The notes under the pieces were generated by a model, which searched no databases, was not told the origin of the DNA, and saw nothing but the letters and a program-made list of their open reading frames with translations. Positions 29,155 through 38,812 of a DNA stretch of 64,000 bases are shown in pieces. Positions within the stretch are counted from its first letter, which is position 1; every line of letters begins with the position of its first letter. The stretch spans positions 28,209 through 92,208 of the forward strand of contig JAAYHD010000021.1 in the NCBI GenBank assembly GCA_012735495.1, in the 5' to 3' direction. The position numbers were made by a program, and so were the translations under genes. The stretch comes from Clostridiales bacterium. Its GTDB lineage: Bacteria; Bacillota; Clostridia; Lachnospirales; Lachnospiraceae.

Positions 29155-29874
29155 ATGAAACTGTTTCCTGCAATAGACATTAAGAACGGCCAATGTGTAA
29201 GACTTAGGCAAGGCAACTTCCGGGATATGTTGGTTTACTCGGACCTGCCTTACAAGATTGCCAGGCAATGGGAATCGATGGGCGCTTCATACATACATGT
29301 GGTCGACCTGGATGGGGCACTGGCAGGCCGCTCGGTAAATGAAGAAGCAATCAGGGAGATTGTAAGAAACGTAAGCATACCGATTCAGCTTGGCGGAGGA
29401 ATCCGCTCGATAAAGGACATAGAAAACATGCTTAATCTTGGTGTAAGCAGGGTTATAATAGGTACCAAGGCCGTATCCGATCCCGGGTTCATGAAGGAGG
29501 TAATATCGCTGTTTGGGCCGGAGCATGTCATAGCAGGCATTGATGCCAAGGACGGCATAGTTGCCGTTGAAGGCTGGGAAAGGCTCAGCAGGTACAATGC
29601 GGTGAACCTGGCGCTTGAGATGAAGAAAATGGGTGTTGAAACCATTGTATATACGGATATATCAAAGGACGGAATGCTGCAGGGGCCGAATATCCAGTAT
29701 ACCGCGGAAATGGTTGAAGCAACCGGGCTGAATGTGATTGCGTCGGGAGGGATATCATCCTTAAAGGACCTGGAGATGCTCCGTGACTGCGGAGTATATG
29801 GGGCAATAATCGGAAAAGCTCTTTATGAGAACAGGATCGACCTGAAACAGGCCATAGAATTGTTTGAAAAGTAA
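29155..29874 (+). CDS. hisA: HisA isomerase (ProFAR isomerase)
   Basis: HisA converts ProFAR to PRFAR in a TIM barrel. The 239-residue protein has both catalytic aspartates, in [11 protein letters not shown] near the N-terminus and [10 protein letters not shown], and the phosphate loops QLGGGIRS and ASGGISS. AAGAGGTAGG precedes the ATG. In contrast to the next gene, the active site is intact. In most operons hisH and hisF surround hisA; neither is found here. Confidence 0.95.
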   Translation: MKLFPAIDIKNGQCVRLRQGNFRDMLVYSDLPYKIARQWESMGASYIHVVDLDGALAGRSVNEEAIREIVRNVSIPIQLGGGIRSIKDIENMLNLGVSRVIIGTKAVSDPGFMKEVISLFGPEHVIAGIDAKDGIVAVEGWERLSRYNAVNLALEMKKMGVETIVYTDISKDGMLQGPNIQYTAEMVEATGLNVIASGGISSLKDLEMLRDCGVYGAIIGKALYENRIDLKQAIELFEK

Positions 29875-29893
29875 TGTCGGGAGGTCATATCAA

Positions 29894-31165
29894 ATGGCAT
29901 ACAAGAAGATAATACCCTTGATTAATACCGAGGGTGAAGTCGCCGAGAATATAGTACGGCTTGCAAGGGATTATTCGGACAGGGGCGCAGACGGGCTGCT
30001 TGTATACAACTTCTCCAAGGATGAGGATTCCAGGGAGGAGTTCTTAAAGCTGGCAAAGCGGATTGCCAGGATTATCGATATTCCTTTTATAATCGGTTAT
30101 CATATCGGCAATTATGAGGATGCCAAGAAAGCCTATTATACCGGCGCTTCAGGGCTTCTTTTGCCATATGGGCTTCTTGAAAAAGAAGGCCTTGTAAAGG
30201 ATATATCCAACAGGTTCGGAGTGGGGAAGCTGTACCTGGAGATAGACCAGCCGACATTCATGGAAAATGATGGCATTTATGAAGCATGCAAAAACCTGGG
30301 TATCGGAAACCTGCTGATCGATTATAATGACGAATCGGAATCATTTGAAAAGAAAGTATCGATTAGTCCGATGCCTGTTGTTATCCGCGACAACCTTTTC
30401 AGCAAGGATATAAGGGACATACTCCTGATTCCCAGTGTAACAGGGGTTACGACGGATTTTTATTTAAACAGGGACATAATGAAGGCAAAGCAGGCATTGA
30501 TGCAGGAAAATATCATGGTAAATGTTCCGGAAAGCAAGATTCCTTTTTCGGAATTCAAGCTGAACAATGACGGCCTTATTCCTGTTATAACGCAGGATTT
30601 TAAGACCGGAGAGGTATTAATGCTTGCGTATATGAATGAAGAGGCTTATAATAGGACTATTACAGATGGAAAAATGACTTATTATTCCCGAAGCAGAAAT
30701 GCCCTGTGGGTCAAGGGTGAAACCTCGGGCAATTACCTGTATTTGAAGGAAATGTATCTTGACTGCGACAAGGATACGCTTCTTGCCAAGGTTATCCCTG
30801 CCGGGCCTGCCTGCCATACGGGAAACAAGAGCTGCTTCTATACCGGACTAATCGAAAAGGAATTCAGGAAGAGCAATCCATACAACATACTTAACGATGT
30901 CTATAATATAATCATGGACCGCAAAAAGAACCCCAAGGAAGGCTCGTACACCAACTACCTGTTTGACAAGGGGCTTGATAAAATCTTAAAGAAATGCGGC
31001 GAGGAAGCGGCGGAGATTATCATAGCCGCTAAGAACCCTGAATCCGGAGAGCTTCGGTATGAAATAGCCGATTTCCTGTATCACCTAATGGTTCTTATGG
31101 CATACAGCGGGCTTGACTGGGAGGATATAACGACTGAACTGGCCGACAGGGATGGACGAAAATAA
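29894..31165 (+). CDS. hisIE: HisF-like barrel fused to HisI and HisE
   Basis: The 423-residue protein has three parts. Residues 1 to about 205 resemble His[19 protein letters not shown] and [13 protein letters not shown] align by eye with AKRIIPCLDV, EEGADELVF and RFGSQCIVVAIDA. The catalytic Asp11 position is Asn11, and the phosphate loop GGGI reads GYHI, so cyclase activity is unlikely. Residues about 222-325 are HisI (PRA-CH) with zinc cysteines C291, C307 and C314. Residues about 333-423 are HisE (PRA-PH) with [13 protein letters not shown] and [14 protein letters not shown] lies 9 bases before ATG 29894. HisI and HisE activities look intact. The barrel may be structural. Confidence 0.9.
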   Translation: MAYKKIIPLINTEGEVAENIVRLARDYSDRGADGLLVYNFSKDEDSREEFLKLAKRIARIIDIPFIIGYHIGNYEDAKKAYYTGASGLLLPYGLLEKEGLVKDISNRFGVGKLYLEIDQPTFMENDGIYEACKNLGIGNLLIDYNDESESFEKKVSISPMPVVIRDNLFSKDIRDILLIPSVTGVTTDFYLNRDIMKAKQALMQENIMVNVPESKIPFSEFKLNNDGLIPVITQDFKTGEVLMLAYMNEEAYNRTITDGKMTYYSRSRNALWVKGETSGNYLYLKEMYLDCDKDTLLAKVIPAGPACHTGNKSCFYTGLIEKEFRKSNPYNILNDVYNIIMDRKKNPKEGSYTNYLFDKGLDKILKKCGEEAAEIIIAAKNPESGELRYEIADFLYHLMVLMAYSGLDWEDITTELADRDGRK

Positions 31166-31206
31166 GCGGGAAAATATACTCAAAAGCAAAACGGGAGGCA
31201 TGAAAA

Positions 31207-33855
31207 GTGCAGACTTACTACGGTGTCAATGAACTGAGAAAAATGTTTCTGGATTTCTTTAAAAGCAAGGATCATTTGGTTTTGAAGAGCTTTTCACTTG
31301 TGCCGCAGAACGACAACAGCCTGCTATTGATAAATGCGGGCATGGCGCCTTTAAAGCCTTATTTTACCGGACAGGAGATACCGCCTAAAACCAGGGTGGC
31401 AACCTGTCAGAAGTGCATCCGCACGGGGGATATCGAAAATGTCGGAAAGACATCCCGCCATGCGACTTTTTTTGAAATGCTCGGAAATTTCTCATTTGGT
31501 GACTATTTCAAGAGAGAATCCCTTGCCTGGTCATGGGAATTTTTAACAGAAGTCATAGGGCTTGACAAGAACAGGCTTTATCCGTCCGTTTATGAAGATG
31601 ATGATGAAGCCTTTGATATATGGCATAAGGAAATAGGCATTCCAAAAGAGCGCATTTACCGTATGGGCAAAGAGGACAACTTCTGGGAAATCGGATCCGG
31701 TCCCTGCGGACCGTGCTCTGAGATTTACTATGACCGCGGAGAGAAATACGGATGCGGAAAGCCCGACTGTGAAGTGGGCTGCGACTGCGACCGCTTTATC
31801 GAAATTTGGAACAATGTATTCACCCAGTTTGACAGTGACGGCAACGGTCATTATACCGAGCTTGCCAAGAAGAACATCGATACGGGCATGGGGCTTGAAA
31901 GGCTGGCAGTAGCCGTCCAGGATGTAGAATCCATATTTGATATTGACACTATGAAAGCCATCAGGGACAAGGTTTGTGAGATAGCCGGGGTTAAATATCT
32001 TGCCGACCCGAAAAAGGACGTATCAATCCGACTGATTACGGACCACATCCGTTCCGTGACATTCATGGCTTCCGACGGTATCATCCCTTCCAATGAAGGC
32101 AGGGGATACGTTTTCAGAAGGCTGCTCAGGCGTGCGGCAAGGCATGGGCGCCTGCTTGGCATCAACGACCTGTTCCTTGCGAAGCTGGCTGAAACGGTTA
32201 TTGAAGTATCCAAGGCCGGTTATCCGGAGTTGGAAGAGAGAAAGGATTATATATTAAAAATACTTTCAATTGAAGAAGAGAAGTTCAACAAGACAATAGA
32301 CCAGGGCCTTTCCATTCTGCAAGAAATGCAGAAGAACATGGAGCTTGACAATAAGAAAGTATTGTCAGGTGAGGAAGTGTTCAGACTGTATGACACATAC
32401 GGATTTCCTCTTGACCTTACAAAGGAAATTCTGGCCGAAAAGGGTTACCAGGTGGACGAAAAGGGCTTTATGGAAGCCATGGAGGTTCAGAGGGAGACCG
32501 CAAGAAGCGCCAGGGGAACCACCAATTACATGGGGGCCGAGGAAACGGTTTATCATAAGCTTGACCACAGCATCACCTCAAAATTCGTGGGCTACGAAAC
32601 CCTTGACTGCTCATCGGTTATAACCGCTGTTACCACGGAAACCGAGGTTACAGACAAGCTTGCGCAAGGGCAGAAGGGAACGGTAATAGTTGAAGAGACG
32701 CCGTTTTACGCTACAAGCGGCGGTCAAACCGCCGATACCGGCGTGATATTATCAGATAATGCAGAATTTGCCGTAGAGGATGTAATCCATCTTCAAGGCG
32801 GAAAGATTGGGCATGTTGGTACTGTAACCAAGGGTGAGTTTAAGGTCGGCGACAAGGTTGAGCTCAAGGTGGATACCGAGCGCAGGGCCGATACGGCAAA
32901 GAACCATTCGGCAACACACCTGCTTCACAAGGCATTGAGAATGGTGCTTGGAAGCCATGTTGAACAGGCCGGTTCCTTCGTATCAAACGACAGGCTTAGA
33001 TTCGACTTTACCCACTTCTCCGCAATGACCGACGAAGAAATCGGCAGGGTTGAGGATATAGTCAACCGGGAAATCCGCGCAGGACTGCCTGTTAATACAA
33101 GAATAATGAATATTGAAGCCGCGAAAAAAGAAGGGGCAATGGCACTGTTCGGCGAGAAATATTCGGAGAACGTGCGTGTTGTTTCCATGGGTGACTTCAG
33201 CAAGGAACTTTGCGGAGGAACCCACGTATCAAATACCGGAGAGATAATCCTTTTCAAGATTCTTTCCGAAACCGGAATTGCGGCCGGAGTAAGACGAATA
33301 GAGGCGCTGACGGGACGAAATGTGGTTGCTTATTACAAAGACCTTGAGAACAGGCTGTACGAAGCCGCCAGGGCAGCCAAGGCAGAGCCTGCCCAGCTTG
33401 TAAACAGGATTGAAGGCCTATACGAGGAAATAAAAGCACTCAAATCCGAAAATGAAAAGCTGAAATCCAAGCTTGCCAATGAGGCGTTGGGAGATATAAT
33501 GAACCAGGTCTGCGAGGTATCCGGTGTGAAGCTTCTTGCTGCCGGCGTACCCGATATGGAAATGAACGATCTCAGAAACCTGGGTGACAAGCTTAAGGAT
33601 AAGCTTGGTGAAGGCGTCATTGTCCTTGCATCGTCAACCGCTCCCGACAAGGTAAGCCTTGTTGCCATGGTTAGCGACAGCATAGCAGGCAGGGGAGCCC
33701 ATGCCGGCAACTTGGTCAAGGAGCTTGCGGTACTTGTCGGAGGAGGCGGCGGCGGAAGGCCGAACATGGCACAGGCCGGAGGCAAGAACGCTGCCGGTAT
33801 TCCGGAAGCAATTGCAAAAGCTAAAGATGTTTTGCAAAAACAGTTGAATAAGTAA
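31207..33855 (+). CDS. alaS: Alanyl-tRNA synthetase
   Basis: AlaRS of 882 residues. The class II aminoacylation domain begins LRKMFLDFFKSKDHLVLKS. The editing domain has the zinc motifs HSATHLLHKAL and LCGGTHVSNTGEI. A C-Ala domain follows with VGGGGGGRPNMAQAGG. The start is GTG 31207 behind GGGAGG. It lies 41 bases after the his operon, so it may be cotranscribed with it; I see no T-box. A large palindrome follows the stop. Confidence 0.97.
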   Translation: MQTYYGVNELRKMFLDFFKSKDHLVLKSFSLVPQNDNSLLLINAGMAPLKPYFTGQEIPPKTRVATCQKCIRTGDIENVGKTSRHATFFEMLGNFSFGDYFKRESLAWSWEFLTEVIGLDKNRLYPSVYEDDDEAFDIWHKEIGIPKERIYRMGKEDNFWEIGSGPCGPCSEIYYDRGEKYGCGKPDCEVGCDCDRFIEIWNNVFTQFDSDGNGHYTELAKKNIDTGMGLERLAVAVQDVESIFDIDTMKAIRDKVCEIAGVKYLADPKKDVSIRLITDHIRSVTFMASDGIIPSNEGRGYVFRRLLRRAARHGRLLGINDLFLAKLAETVIEVSKAGYPELEERKDYILKILSIEEEKFNKTIDQGLSILQEMQKNMELDNKKVLSGEEVFRLYDTYGFPLDLTKEILAEKGYQVDEKGFMEAMEVQRETARSARGTTNYMGAEETVYHKLDHSITSKFVGYETLDCSSVITAVTTETEVTDKLAQGQKGTVIVEETPFYATSGGQTADTGVILSDNAEFAVEDVIHLQGGKIGHVGTVTKGEFKVGDKVELKVDTERRADTAKNHSATHLLHKALRMVLGSHVEQAGSFVSNDRLRFDFTHFSAMTDEEIGRVEDIVNREIRAGLPVNTRIMNIEAAKKEGAMALFGEKYSENVRVVSMGDFSKELCGGTHVSNTGEIILFKILSETGIAAGVRRIEALTGRNVVAYYKDLENRLYEAARAAKAEPAQLVNRIEGLYEEIKALKSENEKLKSKLANEALGDIMNQVCEVSGVKLLAAGVPDMEMNDLRNLGDKLKDKLGEGVIVLASSTAPDKVSLVAMVSDSIAGRGAHAGNLVKELAVLVGGGGGGRPNMAQAGGKNAAGIPEAIAKAKDVLQKQLNK

Positions 33856-33856
33856 A

Positions 33857-34001
33857 GAATAAAAATATCAAAAGCCATTTAAGTTTTTGAGAGCAATCTT
33901 ACATCAACAAGCGGAATATATGCTTCGATTCCGATGCATACATTCCGCTTGTTAATGCAGATTGCTCATTAAGATTAATGAGGCTTTTGATATTTTTATT
34001 C
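33857..34001. terminator. 145-base palindrome between convergent alaS and RND genes
   Basis: The ends are perfect 20-base inverted arms (33857-33876 with 33982-34001). Inside them 33891-33899 pairs with 33959-33967, and 33906-33917 pairs with 33942-33953. The whole can fold as one long interrupted hairpin. It probably terminates both genes. Its size and end symmetry also resemble a small MITE-like element. The stop codon of the RND gene (33996-33998) lies inside the right arm. Confidence 0.8.
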
Positions 34002-37000
34002 CTTATATAAACCGAATAATTTAAGCAACTTTTGCCAGAAGGTCAGCTTTACGGGCTCGGCAGCGTAATTGCTTTCGGGTGCTGGAAGCTTTATAGGCTG
34101 TGTCTTAAGGATGAACTGGACGGAGGAGATGCCGGTGTTCTTTTCGGATACGAAGGACTTAAGCGGATCGTCACCTCCCGTTATCTCACTCAGCAGTTCA
34201 TCTATCTGTTCGTCTATACCGGTTCCGATGCCGGAGGTTTCCTCCCTGAAACGGCCTGTTCCTTCCTTGTAGGAGGCCATGCCGGTTCTAAGCTCCTTTA
34301 CGGCGGAATTGATTTTTACGGCGGCTTCATAGATTGAATTTGCGGAAGAAGATATTTCGCCGGCAGAATTCTTAAAATCGAATGCTCCCTTAGCAAGCTC
34401 GCCGGCACCGGCGCTTAACTGTGATACTCCGTCCGTGTAGCTCTTGAGCCCCTGAACAAACTGCACAATTCCGTCAAGCTGAAGCTTCAGAACCATTAAG
34501 TCCTGGATGCCGGATCCGGAAAGAATGCTCTCATAGTTTTCGGGAGTGAGCTCCGGCAGGCCAAGGCCCATTCCCTGAAGCTGCGTGTTGATTGCGTCGA
34601 AAGCCATATCCTGCAGCGCCTTTGCGCCACTGTTTATGCCGTTGTTCTGTTTCGCCAGCTCCAAAAGTCCGGTATTTAGTGAAGCTATGCCCGTATTGAG
34701 GTCATCAATCCCGGCGGTCATCTGACCCATACCGTTTTTAAATACTTCCAGGCCTTCGACATATTCGGAGAGGCCTAAAGCCAGTTCGTCAATGCCTGAC
34801 AGCAAATCACCGGCGCCCTCGTCAAGCCGGCTTATTCCCTCGATAAGACCGTCAAACTGCCCCAAAAGGGCATCATTATCAATGTCTATATTGAAATTCA
34901 TACGGATTGCGTTAACCGATATCGAATCCATCTCAAAGTCCTTTACATCCGCCGTAACGGTTCCGATGAAGGGATTGCCGGGAAGCACGGTAAAACTGAT
35001 TTGCTTGCTGCCTGCGGCTTCCGCAATAGTTGCATTTTCGGCGGATATGTTGCTGCTCAGCCTGCTGTACAGTGATACCGATACCTGAAGGCCGAAATTA
35101 TCATAGAAGTATGGATCCGCATCGGGATTTTTGTCTATGGATATTTCTATTTTAAGACTACCGCTCTTGCCTGCAAGATCCTCTGCGGAAAGCTCAACAC
35201 CGTCAAGATAGTATTTGATATTAATATCCCATGGCAGTTTTTTTGATGCCATATTTCCCTGGTAATAGAACTTGTCGGCATTTGTTGAGACGGTAATCAT
35301 ATCGCCGTCCGTCTTAATTGCTTCACTTGTTGTAAGATTGATTATTTTATCATAAATGCCGTAATCAGTGATATCACCGCCCTGGAATATGTTAACAACA
35401 TACAGGTTTTTGACGCTGCCGTCATTATTTAACAGCCCGTAAACCACTTCTTCCTTGGGTGAGGACGAAGCATGGGCATATGGAGCGGCAGACGCAAGCA
35501 GCATGGCTGTGCAAAGAATGAGAGACAAAGCCTTTTTCATTCCTTTACCTCCTTTTCCGTTTTGATTTAAGGTGGTTTTTTGAATTATCTTGTCAAACAT
35601 TACAAGCAGCGACGGCAGTACAAGGACTACCATTACAAGGGACAGGAGAGTGCCTCTGCCCAGCAGAATGCCAAGCTCCGAGACAATCGGATTGGTTGAT
35701 GTAATGCTTAAGGCAAAACCGGCTGACGCGAGTATTATGGCTGATGTAAGGACTGCCAGCAGGTTGTCGTCTATGGTTTTTTTCATGGCTTCTTTTTTTG
35801 CGTATTCTCTTCTGTTGTTTAAGTAAGCATTGGTAAAAAGTATGGCATAATCGACCGTGGCACCTAGCTGGACAGTGCTTATTATCAGGTATCCCACAAA
35901 GTTGATTTTATTATCTGTAAAATATGGTATGGACAGGTTTATCCATATGGCGGTTTCTATGCAGAATACCAGGATGAACGGCAGGCTGACCGAGCGAAAT
36001 GTTAACAATATAACCAGGAATATGCCTATTACGGCCAGGATGTTTATGCGCCTGGTATCCGATGAAACCGTGCTTTTCATATCATGAAGCGTGGCGCTGG
36101 TGCCGGCAAGATAATAGGTGTCATAATATTTGCCTGCAATGGAGTTTATGGCTTCAATGGTATCGAATGCGGCCTGGTCCTCATCGTCGTTATCGGTGTA
36201 TATAATTAATCTTGAATAGTTTTCGGAATAGAACTGGTTGTATGCCTCCTCGGGAACGAATTCCCGCGGTACCGGCGCGCCGACGCTTGAAGCATAGGAT
36301 ACAATGTTTTTAACGTGAGGAAGGTCCGAAACTTTGTCGGCAAGCTCATTTTCCTTGCCGGGATTTTCGTTTGGAACAAGCAGCACCAGTATGTTTTCCT
36401 TGCCGAATTTATCATCAATAAGCCTGGCATCCTTGCCTGCCCGGGTGGATGCGGTAATATTGCTTAGACCGTACAGGAATTCTGTCCGGGTTTGCGCTAA
36501 AAATACAGGGATTACTATAACCAGGGCAATAACCAGGAAGGGTATTCTTATTCTCATTATTGCTTTTCCGGAGCCCATTAAATCCGGTATAAGCTTGCGA
36601 TGCCGCGTTTTATCAAGGGATTTATATAGCAACAGGGTTAAGGCCGGCAGAAACACCATGATGGAGATAAAGCTTAATGCAACACCTTTTAAAAGGGTAA
36701 TACCCAAGTCGGCGCCTATTCTGAACCTCATAAACATTAAAGCCGCAAACCCGATTATTGTTGTCATAGCGCTGGCCGCAACGGTAGGCACGGATTCCTT
36801 AATAGCCATTACCATGGCTGTTTCAGGATCCGTATTCTGTCTGTGGGTATTGAAGCTGTGAAGAAGGAAGATGGCATAATCCAACGATACCGCCAGCTGC
36901 AGCACGGGACTGACCGTGTTTGAGATATATGAAATATCCTTGAATATTATGTTTGTTCCCATGTTAATGACTATGGCTGCGCCCATTGAGGCTAAGAACA

Positions 37001-37604
37001 GGAGGGGCTCGATCCATGAGGTGGTTGTAATTACCAGCACAAATATAACAATGGGAAGAAGTATCAGCATGGCATTCACAACCTCATCGACGGACATGTT
37101 CTGAGTCTCCGCCAGATTTATGCTTTCACCGGATGCTGCGTTTTCTTCACCGATGATTTCATAAAGTCTTGCAACTGTGTCCTGTTCCTTGCCGGTCTCA
37201 ACCGATATTGTCATAAGGGCGCTGTTGTCCTTGTAATACATCTCAACAATCTCTGTGTCCAAAAATTCCAGGGGAACGGTTTTTAGGGCATCAAGGCCTA
37301 TAACATCATCAAGCCAGCTTACGGAGGTTATTCCTTCGATGCTTTTTATCATTTCCTTATATTCCAAGGCCTGTGGTATGGTCACGTTATTTATCATAAC
37401 CCTTGCACCCGGCATGCCTTCCTTAAACTCATCCTTAATAATCCTGATGGCTATTGTTGAAGGAGAATTCTTCGGAAGGTAATCAACCATCTTGTAATTG
37501 ATATTTACGTCTGCGGCCAGAAATGCATTGATGATTGCGAGCACGGCAAAAATGACAATTATCGCTTTCTTATGTTTTACAACCGCCTGTGCGAACCTGT
37601 TCAT
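33996..37604 (-). CDS. RND/MMPL-family transporter fused to X10-repeat exported domain
   Basis: This 1202-residue protein has two parts. Residues 1 to about 680 are a complete MMPL-type RND exporter with about 12 membrane helices and the motif pair SLDYAIFLLHSF and GATVDYAILFTNAY, one in each half. From M689 on a new protein appears to start: a signal peptide ending AHA, a beta-rich region, then many LxxG-type repeats as in YhgE/Pip proteins, and an amphipathic tail. A ribosome-binding site precedes M689. Normally these two would be separate genes; no stop separates them here. The substrate is unknown: lipid or drug export is common in the family. AAGGAGG precedes the first ATG. It is divergent from a TetR-type gene. 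Confidence 0.82.
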   Translation of the reverse strand: MNRFAQAVVKHKKAIIVIFAVLAIINAFLAADVNINYKMVDYLPKNSPSTIAIRIIKDEFKEGMPGARVMINNVTIPQALEYKEMIKSIEGITSVSWLDDVIGLDALKTVPLEFLDTEIVEMYYKDNSALMTISVETGKEQDTVARLYEIIGEENAASGESINLAETQNMSVDEVVNAMLILLPIVIFVLVITTTSWIEPLLFLASMGAAIVINMGTNIIFKDISYISNTVSPVLQLAVSLDYAIFLLHSFNTHRQNTDPETAMVMAIKESVPTVAASAMTTIIGFAALMFMRFRIGADLGITLLKGVALSFISIMVFLPALTLLLYKSLDKTRHRKLIPDLMGSGKAIMRIRIPFLVIALVIVIPVFLAQTRTEFLYGLSNITASTRAGKDARLIDDKFGKENILVLLVPNENPGKENELADKVSDLPHVKNIVSYASSVGAPVPREFVPEEAYNQFYSENYSRLIIYTDNDDEDQAAFDTIEAINSIAGKYYDTYYLAGTSATLHDMKSTVSSDTRRINILAVIGIFLVILLTFRSVSLPFILVFCIETAIWINLSIPYFTDNKINFVGYLIISTVQLGATVDYAILFTNAYLNNRREYAKKEAMKKTIDDNLLAVLTSAIILASAGFALSITSTNPIVSELGILLGRGTLLSLVMVVLVLPSLLVMFDKIIQKTTLNQNGKGGKGMKKALSLILCTAMLLASAAPYAHASSSPKEEVVYGLLNNDGSVKNLYVVNIFQGGDITDYGIYDKIINLTTSEAIKTDGDMITVSTNADKFYYQGNMASKKLPWDINIKYYLDGVELSAEDLAGKSGSLKIEISIDKNPDADPYFYDNFGLQVSVSLYSRLSSNISAENATIAEAAGSKQISFTVLPGNPFIGTVTADVKDFEMDSISVNAIRMNFNIDIDNDALLGQFDGLIEGISRLDEGAGDLLSGIDELALGLSEYVEGLEVFKNGMGQMTAGIDDLNTGIASLNTGLLELAKQNNGINSGAKALQDMAFDAINTQLQGMGLGLPELTPENYESILSGSGIQDLMVLKLQLDGIVQFVQGLKSYTDGVSQLSAGAGELAKGAFDFKNSAGEISSSANSIYEAAVKINSAVKELRTGMASYKEGTGRFREETSGIGTGIDEQIDELLSEITGGDDPLKSFVSEKNTGISSVQFILKTQPIKLPAPESNYAAEPVKLTFWQKLLKLFGLYKE
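35538..35555 (-). promoter_or_regulatory. Internal ribosome-binding site and start inside the RND fusion
   Basis: On the minus strand AAAGGAGG (35555-35548) lies 7 bases before an in-frame ATG (35540). The ATG opens a 514-residue frame with a typical signal peptide. It suggests that the second half is also made as a separate protein. Confidence 0.7.
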
Positions 37605-37625
37605 AGAATCCCTCCTTGTCGTTTT

Positions 37626-37655
37626 ATTATGTAATGATAACCGTTATTATGCCAA
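37626..37655 (-). promoter_or_regulatory. Putative promoter of the RND gene
   Basis: On the minus strand TTGGCA (37655-37650), 18 bases, CATAAT (37631-37626). The leader to the ATG would be short, about 16 bases, with the SD inside it. A near-palindrome fills the spacer. Confidence 0.5.
37634..37650. promoter_or_regulatory. Candidate repressor operator in the RND promoter spacer
   Basis: ATGATAAC-C-GTTATTAT is a 17-base near-palindrome with one mismatch. It lies between the putative -35 and -10 of the RND gene, where TetR-type repressors often bind. Confidence 0.5.
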
Positions 37656-37734
37656 TATGCCGTATTACCGGCTTTTGCACAATAAGGCGGAGCAGCGGAT
37701 AAAAGCCATATTATGAAATTTAATAGACACTGTG

Positions 37735-37763
37735 TTGACAAATCACTACATGTATAGTTTAAT
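37735..37763 (+). promoter_or_regulatory. Putative sigma-A promoter of the TetR-type gene
   Basis: TTGACA (37735-37740), 17 bases, TTTAAT (37758-37763). This leaves a leader of about 105 bases. Confidence 0.55.
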
Positions 37764-37805
37764 AACAATGTGACGATATTACAACATACAGATGTTTATT
37801 TAATG

Positions 37806-37821
37806 TTAGTTGAACAACTAA
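37806..37821. promoter_or_regulatory. Palindrome in the TetR-gene leader
   Basis: TTAGTTG-AA-CAACTAA is a perfect 7-base inverted repeat with a 2-base centre, about 54 bases before the ATG. It is a second candidate operator. Its sequence differs from the one at 37634. Confidence 0.45.
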
Positions 37822-37874
37822 TTGGCTTTAAAGGTTGAAAAAACAACATAAATCCGAAAGATGGAGGCATTGTG

Positions 37875-38453
37875 ATGAGAGAAAGCAAGGATGACAGAAG
37901 AGTGAAGTATACCAAGATGGTGATTAAGGAAAGCTTTATAAACCTGCTTGAAAAGAAGGACTTATCACGCATTACGGTAAAGGAAATATGTGAGGATGCG
38001 GATATTAACCGGGCAACATTCTATTCCCATTATACCGATGTTTATGACCTTTTGAGAAAGATTGAGAATGAACTGCTTGAAAACGTCAACGCACAGCTTT
38101 CCCAGCTCTATGAGAAGGGGAAAAAGGTAAATGAAGTCGACCTTGCAGAGAGAATATTCGATTACATAAAGGAAAATGCAAAACTATGCAGGCTTTTATT
38201 GAGTGAAAGAGGAGACATAAGCTTTCAGAAGAAAGTAATGATAATAGCTTATGATAAGATTATTAACGAACTGACGGACAACAACAAGATTTCAAGGGAG
38301 GACGCCGAGTATGTATATTCCTTCGCAATAACCGGATGCATAGGAATTGTGCAAAAATGGTTTAACGACAATATGAAAAAATCGCCCCGATTCATGGCGG
38401 AGATGGTCATAAGGCTGACCCTCGGACTGATTAATATTTCAAAACAGCACTAG
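37875..38453 (+). CDS. TetR/AcrR-family transcriptional regulator
   Basis: The 192-residue protein has an N-terminal helix-turn-helix of the TetR type: KDLSRITVKEICEDADINRATFYSHYTDVYDLL at about residues 34-66, read as LSRITVKEICEDADI and RATFYSHYTDV. The rest is helical and resembles the TetR C-terminal domain of DhaS-like regulators. It is divergent from the RND gene and very probably controls it. GGAGG lies 7 bases before ATG 37875. The inducer is unknown. Confidence 0.85.
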   Translation: MRESKDDRRVKYTKMVIKESFINLLEKKDLSRITVKEICEDADINRATFYSHYTDVYDLLRKIENELLENVNAQLSQLYEKGKKVNEVDLAERIFDYIKENAKLCRLLLSERGDISFQKKVMIIAYDKIINELTDNNKISREDAEYVYSFAITGCIGIVQKWFNDNMKKSPRFMAEMVIRLTLGLINISKQH

Positions 38454-38520
38454 ATTTAATTTCATTATTGCTTGTGGAATTTTTTGTAATGGCATAGCAT
38501 ATTATTCTATTTAAAATAAG

Positions 38521-38548
38521 TTGACGAATCGGATTTTTATGATATAAT
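38521..38548 (+). promoter_or_regulatory. Sigma-A promoter of rpsU
   Basis: TTGACG (38521-38526), 16 bases, TATAAT (38543-38548), about 80 bases before rpsU. Confidence 0.75.
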
Positions 38549-38626
38549 CATTTTAGTGCTGTACAAAAATTACCCAAACAGTTGTAAGGCACAATATACA
38601 ACTGGAGGGAGGTTAGGTGTGAGACT

Positions 38627-38800
38627 ATGTCAACTGTGATCGTTAAAGAAAACGAATCATTAGATAGTGCTCTTCGCAGATTCAAAAGAAACTGCGCTAA
38701 AGCCGGAATCCAGCAGGAAATCCGCAAGAGGGAGCATTATGAGAAGCCTAGCGTAAGACGCAAGAAAAAGTCTGAAGCTGCAAGGAAACGCAAATACTAA
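38627..38800 (+). CDS. rpsU: 30S ribosomal protein S21
   Basis: S21 is a small basic protein of the 30S platform near the 3' end of 16S rRNA. The product has 57 residues: [18 protein letters not shown] at the start, [18 protein letters not shown] in the middle and an Arg/Lys-rich end. ATG 38627 lies 7 bases after AGGTG and 14 after GGGAGG. It has its own promoter and terminator, so it is monocistronic here. The downstream genes yqfC to ybeY are the usual neighbours. Confidence 0.95.
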   Translation: MSTVIVKENESLDSALRRFKRNCAKAGIQQEIRKREHYEKPSVRRKKKSEAARKRKY

Positions 38801-38812
38801 TACAATAAAAGG

